From assembly GCF_963665245.1 (NCBI RefSeq), contig NZ_OY762269.1, positions 620,001 to 684,000 of the forward strand: DNA of 64,000 bases. The letters are read 5' to 3'. This document shows positions 32,654-40,678 of this stretch, piece by piece. The notes under the pieces were generated by a model, which saw only the letters and a program-made list of their open reading frames with translations, searched no databases and was not told where the DNA came from. This DNA comes from an uncultured Paludibaculum sp. GTDB lineage: Bacteria > Acidobacteriota > Terriglobia > Bryobacterales > Bryobacteraceae. Within the stretch, counting starts at the first letter, position 1, and the number at the start of each line of letters is the position of its first letter. The translations under genes and the position numbers were made by a program.

Positions 32654-34306
32654 GTGACCGATATCCATTCCTACTCCAACCCCGCGGAATCGCGTGTGTG
32701 CCACGTCGAACTCGATCTGGCCGTTTCCTTTGCAGAGAAGAGGCTGCGCGGCGCCGTGACACTGACTCTGGATCGAGCCGGCAAGACACTGGTGCTGGAC
32801 ACGCGCGACCTCAACATCCTGCGGGTGAATGGCTCGTCGTCGGGGTTCACGATTGGGGCGAAGGACAAGTTCCTCGGCACGCCCTTGACGATTCCGCTGG
32901 CTGCCGGAGTTCGCAGTGTCGTCGTGGAGTATGAGACCTCTCCGGAGGCGTCGGGCCTGCAGTGGCTGGAGCCGCCGCAGACTGCAGGGAAGAAGCACCC
33001 ATTCCTGTTCTCCCAGTCGCAGGCCATCCACGCACGGTCGTGGATCCCGATTCAGGATTCGCCCGGCGTGCGGGTGACTTATTCGGCGCGGATCCATGCT
33101 CCGGTACCGCTGACACCATTGATGTCGGCGCGGGTAGTGCGGCCCGGCCACTTCCACCTGCCCGAGCCGATTCCGCCGTATCTCATCGCGGTCGCAGTGG
33201 GCGATCTGCAGTTCCAGGCAATAGGCCAGCGCTGCGGCGTGTGGGCCGAGCCTTCCGTCTTGAAGGGCGCGGCGTGGGAGTTCGCCGATATGGAAAAGAT
33301 GGTAGCGACGGCGGAGAGCCTCTACGGGCCCTACCGTTGGGGCCGTTACGACGTGCTGGTGCTGCCTCCGTCGTTCCCGTTCGGCGGCATGGAGAATCCG
33401 TGCCTGACGTTTGCGACGCCCACGGTGATCGCGGGCGACCGGTCTCTGGTCTCGCTGGTTTCGCACGAGCTGGCGCATTCGTGGTCGGGCAATCTGGTGA
33501 CGAATGCGACGTGGTCCGACTTCTGGCTGAACGAGGGATTCACCACCTATATCGAGCGCCGGATTCAGGAGGCGCTATATGGGCGGCGCCAATCCGAGAT
33601 GGAGTTCGCCATCGAGGTGGGGGAACTCAAGGACGAGATGAAGGATCTGCCCCCGGCCGATCAGCATCTGGCGGTCGATCTGAAGGGCCGCGATCCGGAT
33701 GACGGCATGACGCAGGTGCCCTACGGCAAGGGCGCGCTGCTGTTGCGAAAGCTGGAAGAGAAGTACGGCCGCGAGAAGTTCGACGCATGGATCCGGTCGT
33801 ATTTCGATCACTTCGCCTTCCAGTCGATCACGACGGAGCAGTTCGTCTCCTACCTGCATCAGTCGTTTCTGAACGAGAACCTGGACGCCTGGATTCATGA
33901 GCCCGGGCTGCCGCCCGACGCGCCGAAGATCAGCTTCGACTTTGAGACGACGCCGCGCAAGGCGTGGGTCACCGCGGAATGGCTGCACTGGCTGCGGTCG
34001 CTGCCGGAGGATCTGAGCGCCGCCAAGATGGCCGATCTCGACCAGCAATGGGACTTCACCCATGCGGGCAACAGTGAGGTGGCGGCCCAGTGGCTGCTGA
34101 TGGCCGTGCGTGCGAAGTATGAGCCGGCTTATCCGCGGCTGCAGGAGTTCCTGGTGCAAGTGGGGCGCCGCAAGTTTGTGAAGCCGCTGTTCGATGCGCT
34201 GGTGAAAACTTCGGATGGCAAGGCTCGGGCGCAGGACATCTATAAGCAGGCGCGGCCCGGGTATCATCCGATTACACAGGCGACAGTGGACGCGATTTTG
34301 AAATAG
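32654..34306 (+). CDS. M1 family aminopeptidase (LTA4-hydrolase-like)
   Basis: 550 residues from GTG 32654, no signal peptide. N-terminal beta domain, then the catalytic domain with the exopeptidase motif FGGMENPCL and zinc motif HELAHSWSGN followed 18 residues later by the third ligand in LNEGFTTYIERR. The C-terminal region (from about residue 435) is the armadillo-like domain of leukotriene A4 hydrolase-type M1 enzymes, ending YKQARPGYHPITQATVD. It removes N-terminal residues from peptides, probably in the cytoplasm. Monocistronic by context. Confidence 0.93.
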   Translation: MTDIHSYSNPAESRVCHVELDLAVSFAEKRLRGAVTLTLDRAGKTLVLDTRDLNILRVNGSSSGFTIGAKDKFLGTPLTIPLAAGVRSVVVEYETSPEASGLQWLEPPQTAGKKHPFLFSQSQAIHARSWIPIQDSPGVRVTYSARIHAPVPLTPLMSARVVRPGHFHLPEPIPPYLIAVAVGDLQFQAIGQRCGVWAEPSVLKGAAWEFADMEKMVATAESLYGPYRWGRYDVLVLPPSFPFGGMENPCLTFATPTVIAGDRSLVSLVSHELAHSWSGNLVTNATWSDFWLNEGFTTYIERRIQEALYGRRQSEMEFAIEVGELKDEMKDLPPADQHLAVDLKGRDPDDGMTQVPYGKGALLLRKLEEKYGREKFDAWIRSYFDHFAFQSITTEQFVSYLHQSFLNENLDAWIHEPGLPPDAPKISFDFETTPRKAWVTAEWLHWLRSLPEDLSAAKMADLDQQWDFTHAGNSEVAAQWLLMAVRAKYEPAYPRLQEFLVQVGRRKFVKPLFDALVKTSDGKARAQDIYKQARPGYHPITQATVDAILK

Positions 34307-34396
34307 ATACGCGGCTCTCCCCGTGGGGGATTCGGCGTGTTTTTCATCGCGGCAATCGCACGCTTTCGTATTTTCGTGCGTTGGCAGGACGTGCGC

Positions 34397-34402
34397 TATA
34401 AT
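34397..34402 (+). promoter_or_regulatory. TATAAT -10 box, possible leaderless promoter
   Basis: Perfect TATAAT ends 9 nt before the chosen ATG of the first VWFA gene; a transcript from it would start within a few bases of the ATG. No convincing -35 and no ribosome-binding site are visible. The VWFA paralogue has TACACT at the same distance. Confidence 0.4.
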
Positions 34403-34411
34403 TGCTGCGAA

Positions 34412-36094
34412 ATGTCTGCCAAACATGTCGGCCTGATTCTTTGCACTTTCCTCCTTTTTCTGTGGATCTTTCCCGCAGCTGCCCTGCAGCAGGATCCTGT
34501 CTTTACGACCACCACGAGGCTGGTGGAAGTGACAACCATCGTCAGCGACTCCAAAGGACAGCCGGTTACGGGGTTGACCAAAGATGATTTCACCGTGCTT
34601 GAGAACGGTAAGCCACAGACGATTACTCAACTGGTGACCGAGGATTCGCTACGGCAGGCTGCGCGCCCACTGCGTCTTCCGCCGAATGTGTTTACCAATC
34701 GCCTTGAGGCTCTGCCCCGCACCCAGCGCAGCGTGATTGTGCTGGTGCTCGACTATCTGAATACCCCCTGGAATTCGCAAACCGCCACGCGTGAACAGGT
34801 CTTGTCGGTTTTGCGGAAGCTGAAGGGTGACGATATTGTGGCGATCTACACGATGGGCCAGACGCTGCAGTTGCTGCACGATTTCACCTCCGATCACGCG
34901 TTGCTGGCGGCCCGCCTGGCGAAGGCACCCGGGTTGCTTACCCCATTGAGTAAGTCGCCGAACGAGATCGTCTCCCTCGACTCCCAGCGCTGGTCGGAAG
35001 CCTTCGGAGAGAGCCGTTTCGCCGCGGAGCGCTTCTATACGAGCACGATGGAGCGGACCCGCACGCTGCTCACCATGCAGACATTGAGCCTGATCGCCCG
35101 CCACATGGCTGGATTCCCCGGCCGGAAGAATCTGGTGTGGCTTTCGACCGGATTCCCCATCACCATCCTCTCTTTGGAGCACACGACGCCAAAGGTCATC
35201 ATGTCGTCCACAGAGGGCTATCGTGTGGACAACATGCCGAAACCGAGCGAGATCGTGGGCGGCAGCGGCGCGGCCACCTTGTTTATGGACTCAATGAACC
35301 GGGCAATAGACACCATCAATGCCGCGGGCGTCAGCGTTTATGGCGTGGACGTCTCCGGATTGATCGTCCCGTTTGATGAGGCTTCCGTAGGGGCTGGCTA
35401 CCGAATCAGCAATTCTGAGCTCGGTTCGACGGCCATCAATATCGACAACCAGACCTCACTGATTACGTTTGCCGAGAAGACCGGCGGCGCCGCCCTGGCC
35501 GGCGCCAATGACGTCGAAGGCATTCTCGGCCAGGCGATCAGCGATGGGCGGAACTACTACCTGATCGCTTACCACACCTCAAATCCGAAGATGGACGGCA
35601 AATACCGGAAGATTGAGATCAAAGTGAACAGGCCCGGTATGAAGGTGCGGCATCGTCCGGGTTACACGGCCTTTGAGCCCAGCAAGGATGCGACGCCGGA
35701 ACTCAAGGGCGATCTGGACGAAGCCGGCGTCAGCCCCGTGACGCAGTCGGCGATCCTGCTCACCGCTCAGGTGGTGCCAGGCGAGAACAAGAACATAAAC
35801 GTGGCTGTCCAGATCGACACTAGCCGTATTTCCTTTCGGCAGGAGAAGGACTCGTGGGTGGGCTATCTTGACCTGGTCTTCTACCAGAAGTCGGCGGACG
35901 GCAAGATGGCCGGCTCGAAGGCCAACATGCCCCTTAAGCTCACTGCGGAACAATATGCAACGGCGATGAAGAAGGGGATCCTTTACCGGCAAAGCGTGGA
36001 ACTGAAGCCGGGTGCGTCCGTCCTGCGCATCGGTGTGCGCGACTCCGGCAGCGGGTTGGTGGGCACCCTCGATATTCCACTGAACCGATCATGA
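34412..36094 (+). CDS. Secreted VWFA-domain protein (first of tandem pair)
   Basis: 560 residues from the ATG at 34412, where a signal peptide begins (HVGLILCTFLLFLWIFPAAA). An upstream in-frame ATG at 34337 would place charged residues before it and was rejected. The mature protein opens with TTTRLVEVTTIVSDSKGQPV and LTKDDFTVLENGKPQTI, a short beta domain typical of acidobacterial VWFA proteins, then a von Willebrand A domain (SVIVLVLDYLNTPW, with the Asp of a degenerate MIDAS; AGFPGRKNLVWLSTGFP). The C-terminal ~140 residues form another beta domain. Function unknown; likely periplasmic or surface protein binding. The next gene is a paralogue of exactly equal length, 31 nt away. Confidence 0.88.
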   Translation: MSAKHVGLILCTFLLFLWIFPAAALQQDPVFTTTTRLVEVTTIVSDSKGQPVTGLTKDDFTVLENGKPQTITQLVTEDSLRQAARPLRLPPNVFTNRLEALPRTQRSVIVLVLDYLNTPWNSQTATREQVLSVLRKLKGDDIVAIYTMGQTLQLLHDFTSDHALLAARLAKAPGLLTPLSKSPNEIVSLDSQRWSEAFGESRFAAERFYTSTMERTRTLLTMQTLSLIARHMAGFPGRKNLVWLSTGFPITILSLEHTTPKVIMSSTEGYRVDNMPKPSEIVGGSGAATLFMDSMNRAIDTINAAGVSVYGVDVSGLIVPFDEASVGAGYRISNSELGSTAINIDNQTSLITFAEKTGGAALAGANDVEGILGQAISDGRNYYLIAYHTSNPKMDGKYRKIEIKVNRPGMKVRHRPGYTAFEPSKDATPELKGDLDEAGVSPVTQSAILLTAQVVPGENKNINVAVQIDTSRISFRQEKDSWVGYLDLVFYQKSADGKMAGSKANMPLKLTAEQYATAMKKGILYRQSVELKPGASVLRIGVRDSGSGLVGTLDIPLNRS

Positions 36095-36110
36095 GTGGAT
36101 CGGAGGGGGC

Positions 36111-36116
36111 TACACT
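36111..36116 (+). promoter_or_regulatory. TACACT -10-like box before second VWFA gene
   Basis: TACACT ends 9 nt before ATG 36126, the same spacing as TATAAT before the first paralogue. It lies in the 31-nt gap between the two genes, so the second may have its own leaderless promoter. No -35 identified. Confidence 0.3.
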
Positions 36117-36125
36117 GGTCTTAAA

Positions 36126-37808
36126 ATGGCGAGAATTCTGCTTCGTGTGGCTCTCTCTTCCGCACTCCTGTTCACCGGCGATTCCAAGGCGGCAGCGGAG
36201 CAGCAGGATCCGGTGTTTTCCACCACTACGCGTCTGGTGGAGGTTTCCACCATCATTACGGACGCGAAAGGCGTTTATGCCACCGGGCTCACGAGGGACG
36301 ATTTCTCTCTACTTGAGGACGGAAAGCCTCAGCGAATCCTCCAGGTTCTGACTGAACCCGTGCTTCGCGACCAGCGACGTCTGGCCCAGTTACCCCCGAA
36401 TGTCTATACAAACCGCCCGGAGGCTCTGCCGCACCCCCACCGAAGTATCAACGTTCTTGTCTTGGACTACCTTAATTCGACTTGGGGCGCCCAGACGGCC
36501 ACGCGCGAACAGATCCTCCGGTTCCTGAGGGCGCTGGACGGCGAGGATCTCGTCGCGATCTACTCGATGGGCAATACACTGAGCCTGCTGCACGATTTTA
36601 CTTCTGATCGGAAGTCACTGATAGAGCGGCTGGAGAAGTCGCCGGGCATGCTGAGTGTGCTCGGCAAATCCGAGGGGGAGATCGTCGCCGAAAGTTCGGC
36701 CCGCTGGCTGAACTTGATGGGCGAAGAGCACGGCAGCAATGAGCGCTTCTATCAGAGCACCTCACAGCGCGCCCGCACACTGCTGACACTGCAGTCGCTC
36801 AGCCTGATCGCCCGGCATATCGCCGGATTTCCGGGCCGAAAGAACCTGATCTGGCTTTCCAACGGATTCCCACTCAACATTCTCACGCCCGAGCACACCT
36901 CGCCGAAGGTGATCATGTCTACGAATGGCGGCAACCGGATCGACAACATGCCATCCCCGGCGGAGATTGCTGCCGGTGCGGGCAGTGCCACGCTATTTCA
37001 GGATTCCATGGACAGGGCAATCGACACGATTTGTGCCGCGGGCGTCGTAGTCTACGGGATGCAGGTGGGGAGCCTCTACCTGCTCGAGGACCGCAACATT
37101 CCCGGCTACGACCGCCGTCTTACCAATTCTTCGTTCGGCTACGTTCCTCCCGGCTTCGCCCAGGGGACGTCGCTGGTCACCTTCTCAGAGCGCACGGGGG
37201 GACTGGGCCAAGTGCGCAGTACCAGCCTGGAAGGCGCCCTCCGCAGTGTTCTGAGCGACTCTCGGCACTACTACCTCCTCACGTACCAGACCAGCAACCC
37301 AAGGTTCGATGGGAAGTTTCGAAAGATCGAGGTTCGGGTGAACCGGCCCGGGCTCCGCATCCGCCATCGCGCCGGTTACACCGCGCACGATCCGGCGAAG
37401 GACCCAAGTCGAGATGTGCAGGGCGATCTGGAGGAGGCCGGGCGGAGTCCGGTGACGCAGTCCGCCCTTCTCTTGACGGCGCAGGCGTTATCGGCCGAGG
37501 GTAACTCCATCCAATTTGCGCTGCAGATTGATGCCGCCAAGGTCTCCTTTCGCAGCGAAAACGATGTCTGGGTGGGCGCACTGGATCTCGTTTTCTATCA
37601 GAAGTCTCCGGACGGCAAAATGGCATGGAGCAAAACGGCCCTCCCTTTGAAGCTCACCGCGGAGCAGTACAGCACTGTCATGCGAAAGGGACTACTCTAC
37701 CGGCACACGATCGAGAGAGCGTCAAGCGCAACGGTACTCCGTGTCGGCGTGAGGGACTCCGGCAGCGGCCTAGTCGGCACCTTGGACATTCCCCTGAGTA
37801 AGCCCTGA
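36126..37808 (+). CDS. Secreted VWFA-domain protein (second of tandem pair)
   Basis: 560 residues, same length and layout as the preceding gene. Signal peptide ILLRVALSSALLFTGDSKAAA; N-terminal beta domain (TTTRLVEVSTIITDAKGVYA, LTRDDFSLLEDGKPQRI); VWFA domain (SINVLVLDYLNSTW, AGFPGRKNLIWLSNGFP); C-terminal beta domain with PVTQSALLLTAQAL and DSGSGLVGTLDIPLS shared almost unchanged with its neighbour. The regions that differ most are the segment around residues 310-345 (YLLEDRNIPGYDRRLTNSS) and charged surface positions, suggesting related but not identical partners. Converges on the ADP-ribosylglycohydrolase-like gene with a 6-nt gap. Confidence 0.88.
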   Translation: MARILLRVALSSALLFTGDSKAAAEQQDPVFSTTTRLVEVSTIITDAKGVYATGLTRDDFSLLEDGKPQRILQVLTEPVLRDQRRLAQLPPNVYTNRPEALPHPHRSINVLVLDYLNSTWGAQTATREQILRFLRALDGEDLVAIYSMGNTLSLLHDFTSDRKSLIERLEKSPGMLSVLGKSEGEIVAESSARWLNLMGEEHGSNERFYQSTSQRARTLLTLQSLSLIARHIAGFPGRKNLIWLSNGFPLNILTPEHTSPKVIMSTNGGNRIDNMPSPAEIAAGAGSATLFQDSMDRAIDTICAAGVVVYGMQVGSLYLLEDRNIPGYDRRLTNSSFGYVPPGFAQGTSLVTFSERTGGLGQVRSTSLEGALRSVLSDSRHYYLLTYQTSNPRFDGKFRKIEVRVNRPGLRIRHRAGYTAHDPAKDPSRDVQGDLEEAGRSPVTQSALLLTAQALSAEGNSIQFALQIDAAKVSFRSENDVWVGALDLVFYQKSPDGKMAWSKTALPLKLTAEQYSTVMRKGLLYRHTIERASSATVLRVGVRDSGSGLVGTLDIPLSKP

Positions 37809-37814
37809 GTGGGA

Positions 37815-39365
37815 CTAGCGGAAGACCACCAGATTGCTGAGGGCGATCTTCGACCCCTTGGAGCCCTGGTACGGCTCGCCCTTCACTACCAGTTTCAGCG
37901 TGTGCTTGCCGGGTTTGAGCGCGAAATCGTGGTAGACGCTTTCGCCACCCTTGCTCGCGTCCTCGTCAGGATAGACGTCGACGGTCGACGTGAGTTTGCC
38001 GTCCATGTAGACGTCGGCGAGGCCGCCGTCAGGCAGGTAGAGGCCTACCAGGATGACGCCGCGGCCTTCGAAGGCGATCTCGGCCGATGCCCCCTTGGTG
38101 GAGGAGAGGCGCGAACCCGTGTTGCGGCTCGATTCGTCGGTCCACTGGCCGCTCCACTGCCAGCGAGGGTCGTTGATCGCCACACGCTCAGCGGGCGAGC
38201 CGTAGTCGTCCCAGACCTCCAGCTTGGGCGCCTTGGGCGCTTGGGCGGGCACCGTGAGTTTGTCGCCTTCCACCGTGCCCCCGGCTCGCTTCACGACCGC
38301 CAGGGCCCTGTTGTACGTGCTGTCCACGATGGTCTCGAAGGTGAAGTCGGTGTACTGGAACTTGCGATTAGCCAGCGGTGGGATGCCGCTTTTCCACTGA
38401 TCCGGAATTCGATTCCAGCCCAGCATCGTGCCAAGCACGCCTGCGGCCGAGGAGGGATTGCAGTCTGAATCCTGCCCGGCGCGGGTGGAGATCTGGATCG
38501 TCTTCGTCATGTCGCCATCGCCGTAGAGCAGGCCCAGAGCGATGTAGGCGCCGTTGATCTTGGCGTCGATGTTGAAGGGCTTCAACGCGCCTTCGGGGCA
38601 GGGCTCACGCTTGTTCCACTTGTCCTCAATCAGGTGCCACGCCTTCTCCCAGTCGTTCGGGTTCTGCTTGTGCCAGGTCATCAGATCAGAGATCAACTGG
38701 CCGTAGGGGCTCTTGGCCGGGATGCAGGCCAGGCCGGCTTCCACGACCCTGTGCGGGTCGGATTCGAAGAACGCAGCCGCGTACATGCAGCCCACGAACA
38801 TGCCGCCGTAGATGCCATCGCCGTAGTTCATGACGCGGCCCGCCCGCCAGGCGATGTTGTTTGCGACTTGGGGCAGGCCTGGGGTCATCAGACCGATGAA
38901 GTCGGCTTCAATCTGGAAGTCGATGTCGTTCGCGTGGGCGTTGTACTTCGGAGTGCCGGAAAGAGTGGCGGACACTCCGCGCTTCAGGGCTCGGCGGGCG
39001 GCCAGGTTCGCATGCCACAGGTTGTAGCGCGCGTCCTTGAACATAGCGCCGAAATCGTCGGTGGTGGCGTCGAGGCCTTTGTCGTCCAGCACCTTGGCGA
39101 ACGTCATGTCCACGTAGAGGTCGTCCTGATTCAGGGCGTTGCTGACCTTTTCCGGCTTCCACTCGGGGAGCTTATCGAGCGGGATGATCTTCTCGTTAAA
39201 GCGGAACTCCGTCGGTGCGCCATAGCTCACGCCAAACATCTGACCGGCCCAACCGCCACGGATGCGGTCTTTCAAGTCAGCCAGGGAGATAGTGCGCGGC
39301 TTCGGAGTCTGCGCCGTGCAGACGGCAAGGGAACAAAACACAACGAGAAGTGTGAACCGGTTCAT
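37815..39365 (-). CDS. Secreted ADP-ribosylglycohydrolase-fold protein with beta C-terminal domain
   Basis: 516 residues. Signal peptide (LLVVFCSLAVCTA), then an ADP-ribosyl-(dinitrogen reductase) glycohydrolase fold: LKDRIRGGWAGQMFGVSYG at the start, YVDMTFAKVL in place of the usual DDT motif, and ISTRAGQDSDCNPSSAAGVL carrying the second metal-binding Asp cluster. The final ~130 residues form a beta-sandwich resembling a carbohydrate-binding or F5/8-type module (WQWSGQWTDESSRNTGSRLS ... HTLKLVVKGEPYQG). In an exported enzyme the substrate is more likely a nucleoside- or sugar-containing molecule than a protein-bound ADP-ribose (inference). Start at ATG 39365 with a GGAG upstream. Confidence 0.85.
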   Translation of the reverse strand: MNRFTLLVVFCSLAVCTAQTPKPRTISLADLKDRIRGGWAGQMFGVSYGAPTEFRFNEKIIPLDKLPEWKPEKVSNALNQDDLYVDMTFAKVLDDKGLDATTDDFGAMFKDARYNLWHANLAARRALKRGVSATLSGTPKYNAHANDIDFQIEADFIGLMTPGLPQVANNIAWRAGRVMNYGDGIYGGMFVGCMYAAAFFESDPHRVVEAGLACIPAKSPYGQLISDLMTWHKQNPNDWEKAWHLIEDKWNKREPCPEGALKPFNIDAKINGAYIALGLLYGDGDMTKTIQISTRAGQDSDCNPSSAAGVLGTMLGWNRIPDQWKSGIPPLANRKFQYTDFTFETIVDSTYNRALAVVKRAGGTVEGDKLTVPAQAPKAPKLEVWDDYGSPAERVAINDPRWQWSGQWTDESSRNTGSRLSSTKGASAEIAFEGRGVILVGLYLPDGGLADVYMDGKLTSTVDVYPDEDASKGGESVYHDFALKPGKHTLKLVVKGEPYQGSKGSKIALSNLVVFR

Positions 39366-39427
39366 GATTTCTCCGTCCCAAACAGTATCACTGGCGATCC
39401 GATGCCGTCAAAGCGAGGGTTTGCGAA

Positions 39428-39838
39428 CTACGCGGCTCCGGCTCGGATCGAAGCCGGCTTGCCGGCGCGCAGCCAACCACCGAGTACGACCGCGGGCATC
39501 CACAGCCCCAGCAATCCCAACTGGTACCACATTTGGATTTGTCCCCAGGTCATTACCGACGAAGCGATACCCAGGAGTTCTCCCCAAATGACCAGGCCCA
39601 CGATGTGGTGCCAGGGCCTGCCGGGTGCGAGTCGCGCGGTGACCCAGCCTCCGGCGACCGACCAGACGGTGCTGGTGGCCAGACTGATCCCGACCAGGTA
39701 GTCAGGTGGCATACGTCCGATCACATACTCGGCGGGGAACAGCTTGGCCAGGACACCATCCGTGGTGACCACCAGGACTCCGACGACGCCCCATCCCGCC
39801 AGGACGGACAGGACGCTTCGGGCCGCACTACTTGCCAT
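39428..39838 (-). CDS. Small four-helix membrane protein
   Basis: 136 residues with four hydrophobic segments: VLSVLAGWGVVGVLVVTTDG, YLVGISLATSTVWSVAGGWV, IVGLVIWGELLGIASSVMTW and LGLLGLWMPAVVLGGWL. The layout resembles small uncharacterised membrane proteins common in Acidobacteria. Divergent from the RIC gene with a 105-nt gap that contains a CRP-type palindrome. Function unknown. Confidence 0.7.
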   Translation of the reverse strand: MASSAARSVLSVLAGWGVVGVLVVTTDGVLAKLFPAEYVIGRMPPDYLVGISLATSTVWSVAGGWVTARLAPGRPWHHIVGLVIWGELLGIASSVMTWGQIQMWYQLGLLGLWMPAVVLGGWLRAGKPASIRAGAA

Positions 39839-39880
39839 GGGTGCATCTTACCCGCGTCCTGGCGGTATTTCCAGGTTCAT

Positions 39881-39896
39881 TGTGATATCGGTCACA
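39881..39896. promoter_or_regulatory. CRP/FNR-type palindrome upstream of RIC gene
   Basis: TGTGA (39881-39885), six bases, TCACA (39892-39896): both half-sites match the CRP consensus exactly and the spacing is the standard six. It lies 47 nt before the RIC ATG. A CRP/FNR-superfamily regulator, possibly a nitric-oxide- or oxygen-responsive member, is the natural candidate. Confidence 0.6.
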
Positions 39897-39943
39897 GACT
39901 GGCCGGCCTGGCTTGGCCGAGACTGGCATCAGGAGATCGACCG

Positions 39944-40675
39944 ATGAATCAAACTGCTGTCGCCGGGACCGTGGGCGAGTGGACCGCCCGTAACTTTCGC
40001 TGCGTCGTGGTTGTGGAAAAGTACGGCATCGACTTCCATGAGGAAGCGAGCGTTCCCCTGGAGGAGGCTTGCCGGCAGCGTGGGCTGGACTTGGATGCCG
40101 TGTTGAGCGAACTGCAGTCCGCCGCCGAACCCAGGCAGGCCGTGGCCGGCGACTGGGCGAACGTCCCGTTGCGGGCGTTGACGAAACACATCAACGCGCG
40201 TCACCACGAGTATCTGAAGTTGGAACTGCCGCGCTTGCGACAGCGCCTGGACCGCATGGCTACGCGCCACGGAGCGCGGGATGCCGGCCTGCTCAGCCGG
40301 CTCCACACCGCATACTGCAACCTGCAGGAAGAACTCGAACTGCACCTCCACAAAGAGGAGATGATCCTCTTCCCGACGATCGACCGTTACGAATCCGCGG
40401 CCGAGAACGGGTATCGAGTTGCCGCTCCACCATTCGGCAGCGTCCGAAACCCGATTCAGATGATGCTGCGCGAACACGACGGGGCCACAGAAACGCTGCG
40501 GCAGATACGTGTGATTACGCGCGACTATGTGCCGGCCGACTACGCTTGCGCGAACTTCCGCGCCGTGTTCGCCTCACTGGAAGAGTTGGAGGCCGACCTG
40601 CTCGAGCACATTCGAGTGGAGAATGAGTTTCTGTTTCCCCGGGCTGCCGAACTGGAGAAGTCCCTGTTGGGGTGA
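39944..40675 (+). CDS. ric: RIC-type di-iron Fe-S cluster repair protein (YtfE/ScdA family)
   Basis: 243 residues from ATG 39944 with AGGAG eight bases upstream. The N-terminal ScdA_N domain (TVGEWTARNF ... VVEKYGIDF ... PLEEACRQRGLD) is followed by a hemerythrin-like four-helix domain with candidate iron ligands in HHEYLKLELP (87-88), HLHKEEMILFP (134-139), LREHDGATE (178) and HIRVENEFLFP (222-226). RIC proteins repair Fe-S clusters damaged by nitric oxide or peroxide. Oddity: the usual Cys-Cys pair after GIDF is replaced by His-Glu here. A CRP-type palindrome lies just upstream. Cytoplasmic; single-gene unit. Confidence 0.9.
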   Translation: MNQTAVAGTVGEWTARNFRCVVVVEKYGIDFHEEASVPLEEACRQRGLDLDAVLSELQSAAEPRQAVAGDWANVPLRALTKHINARHHEYLKLELPRLRQRLDRMATRHGARDAGLLSRLHTAYCNLQEELELHLHKEEMILFPTIDRYESAAENGYRVAAPPFGSVRNPIQMMLREHDGATETLRQIRVITRDYVPADYACANFRAVFASLEELEADLLEHIRVENEFLFPRAAELEKSLLG

Positions 40676-40678
40676 GCC

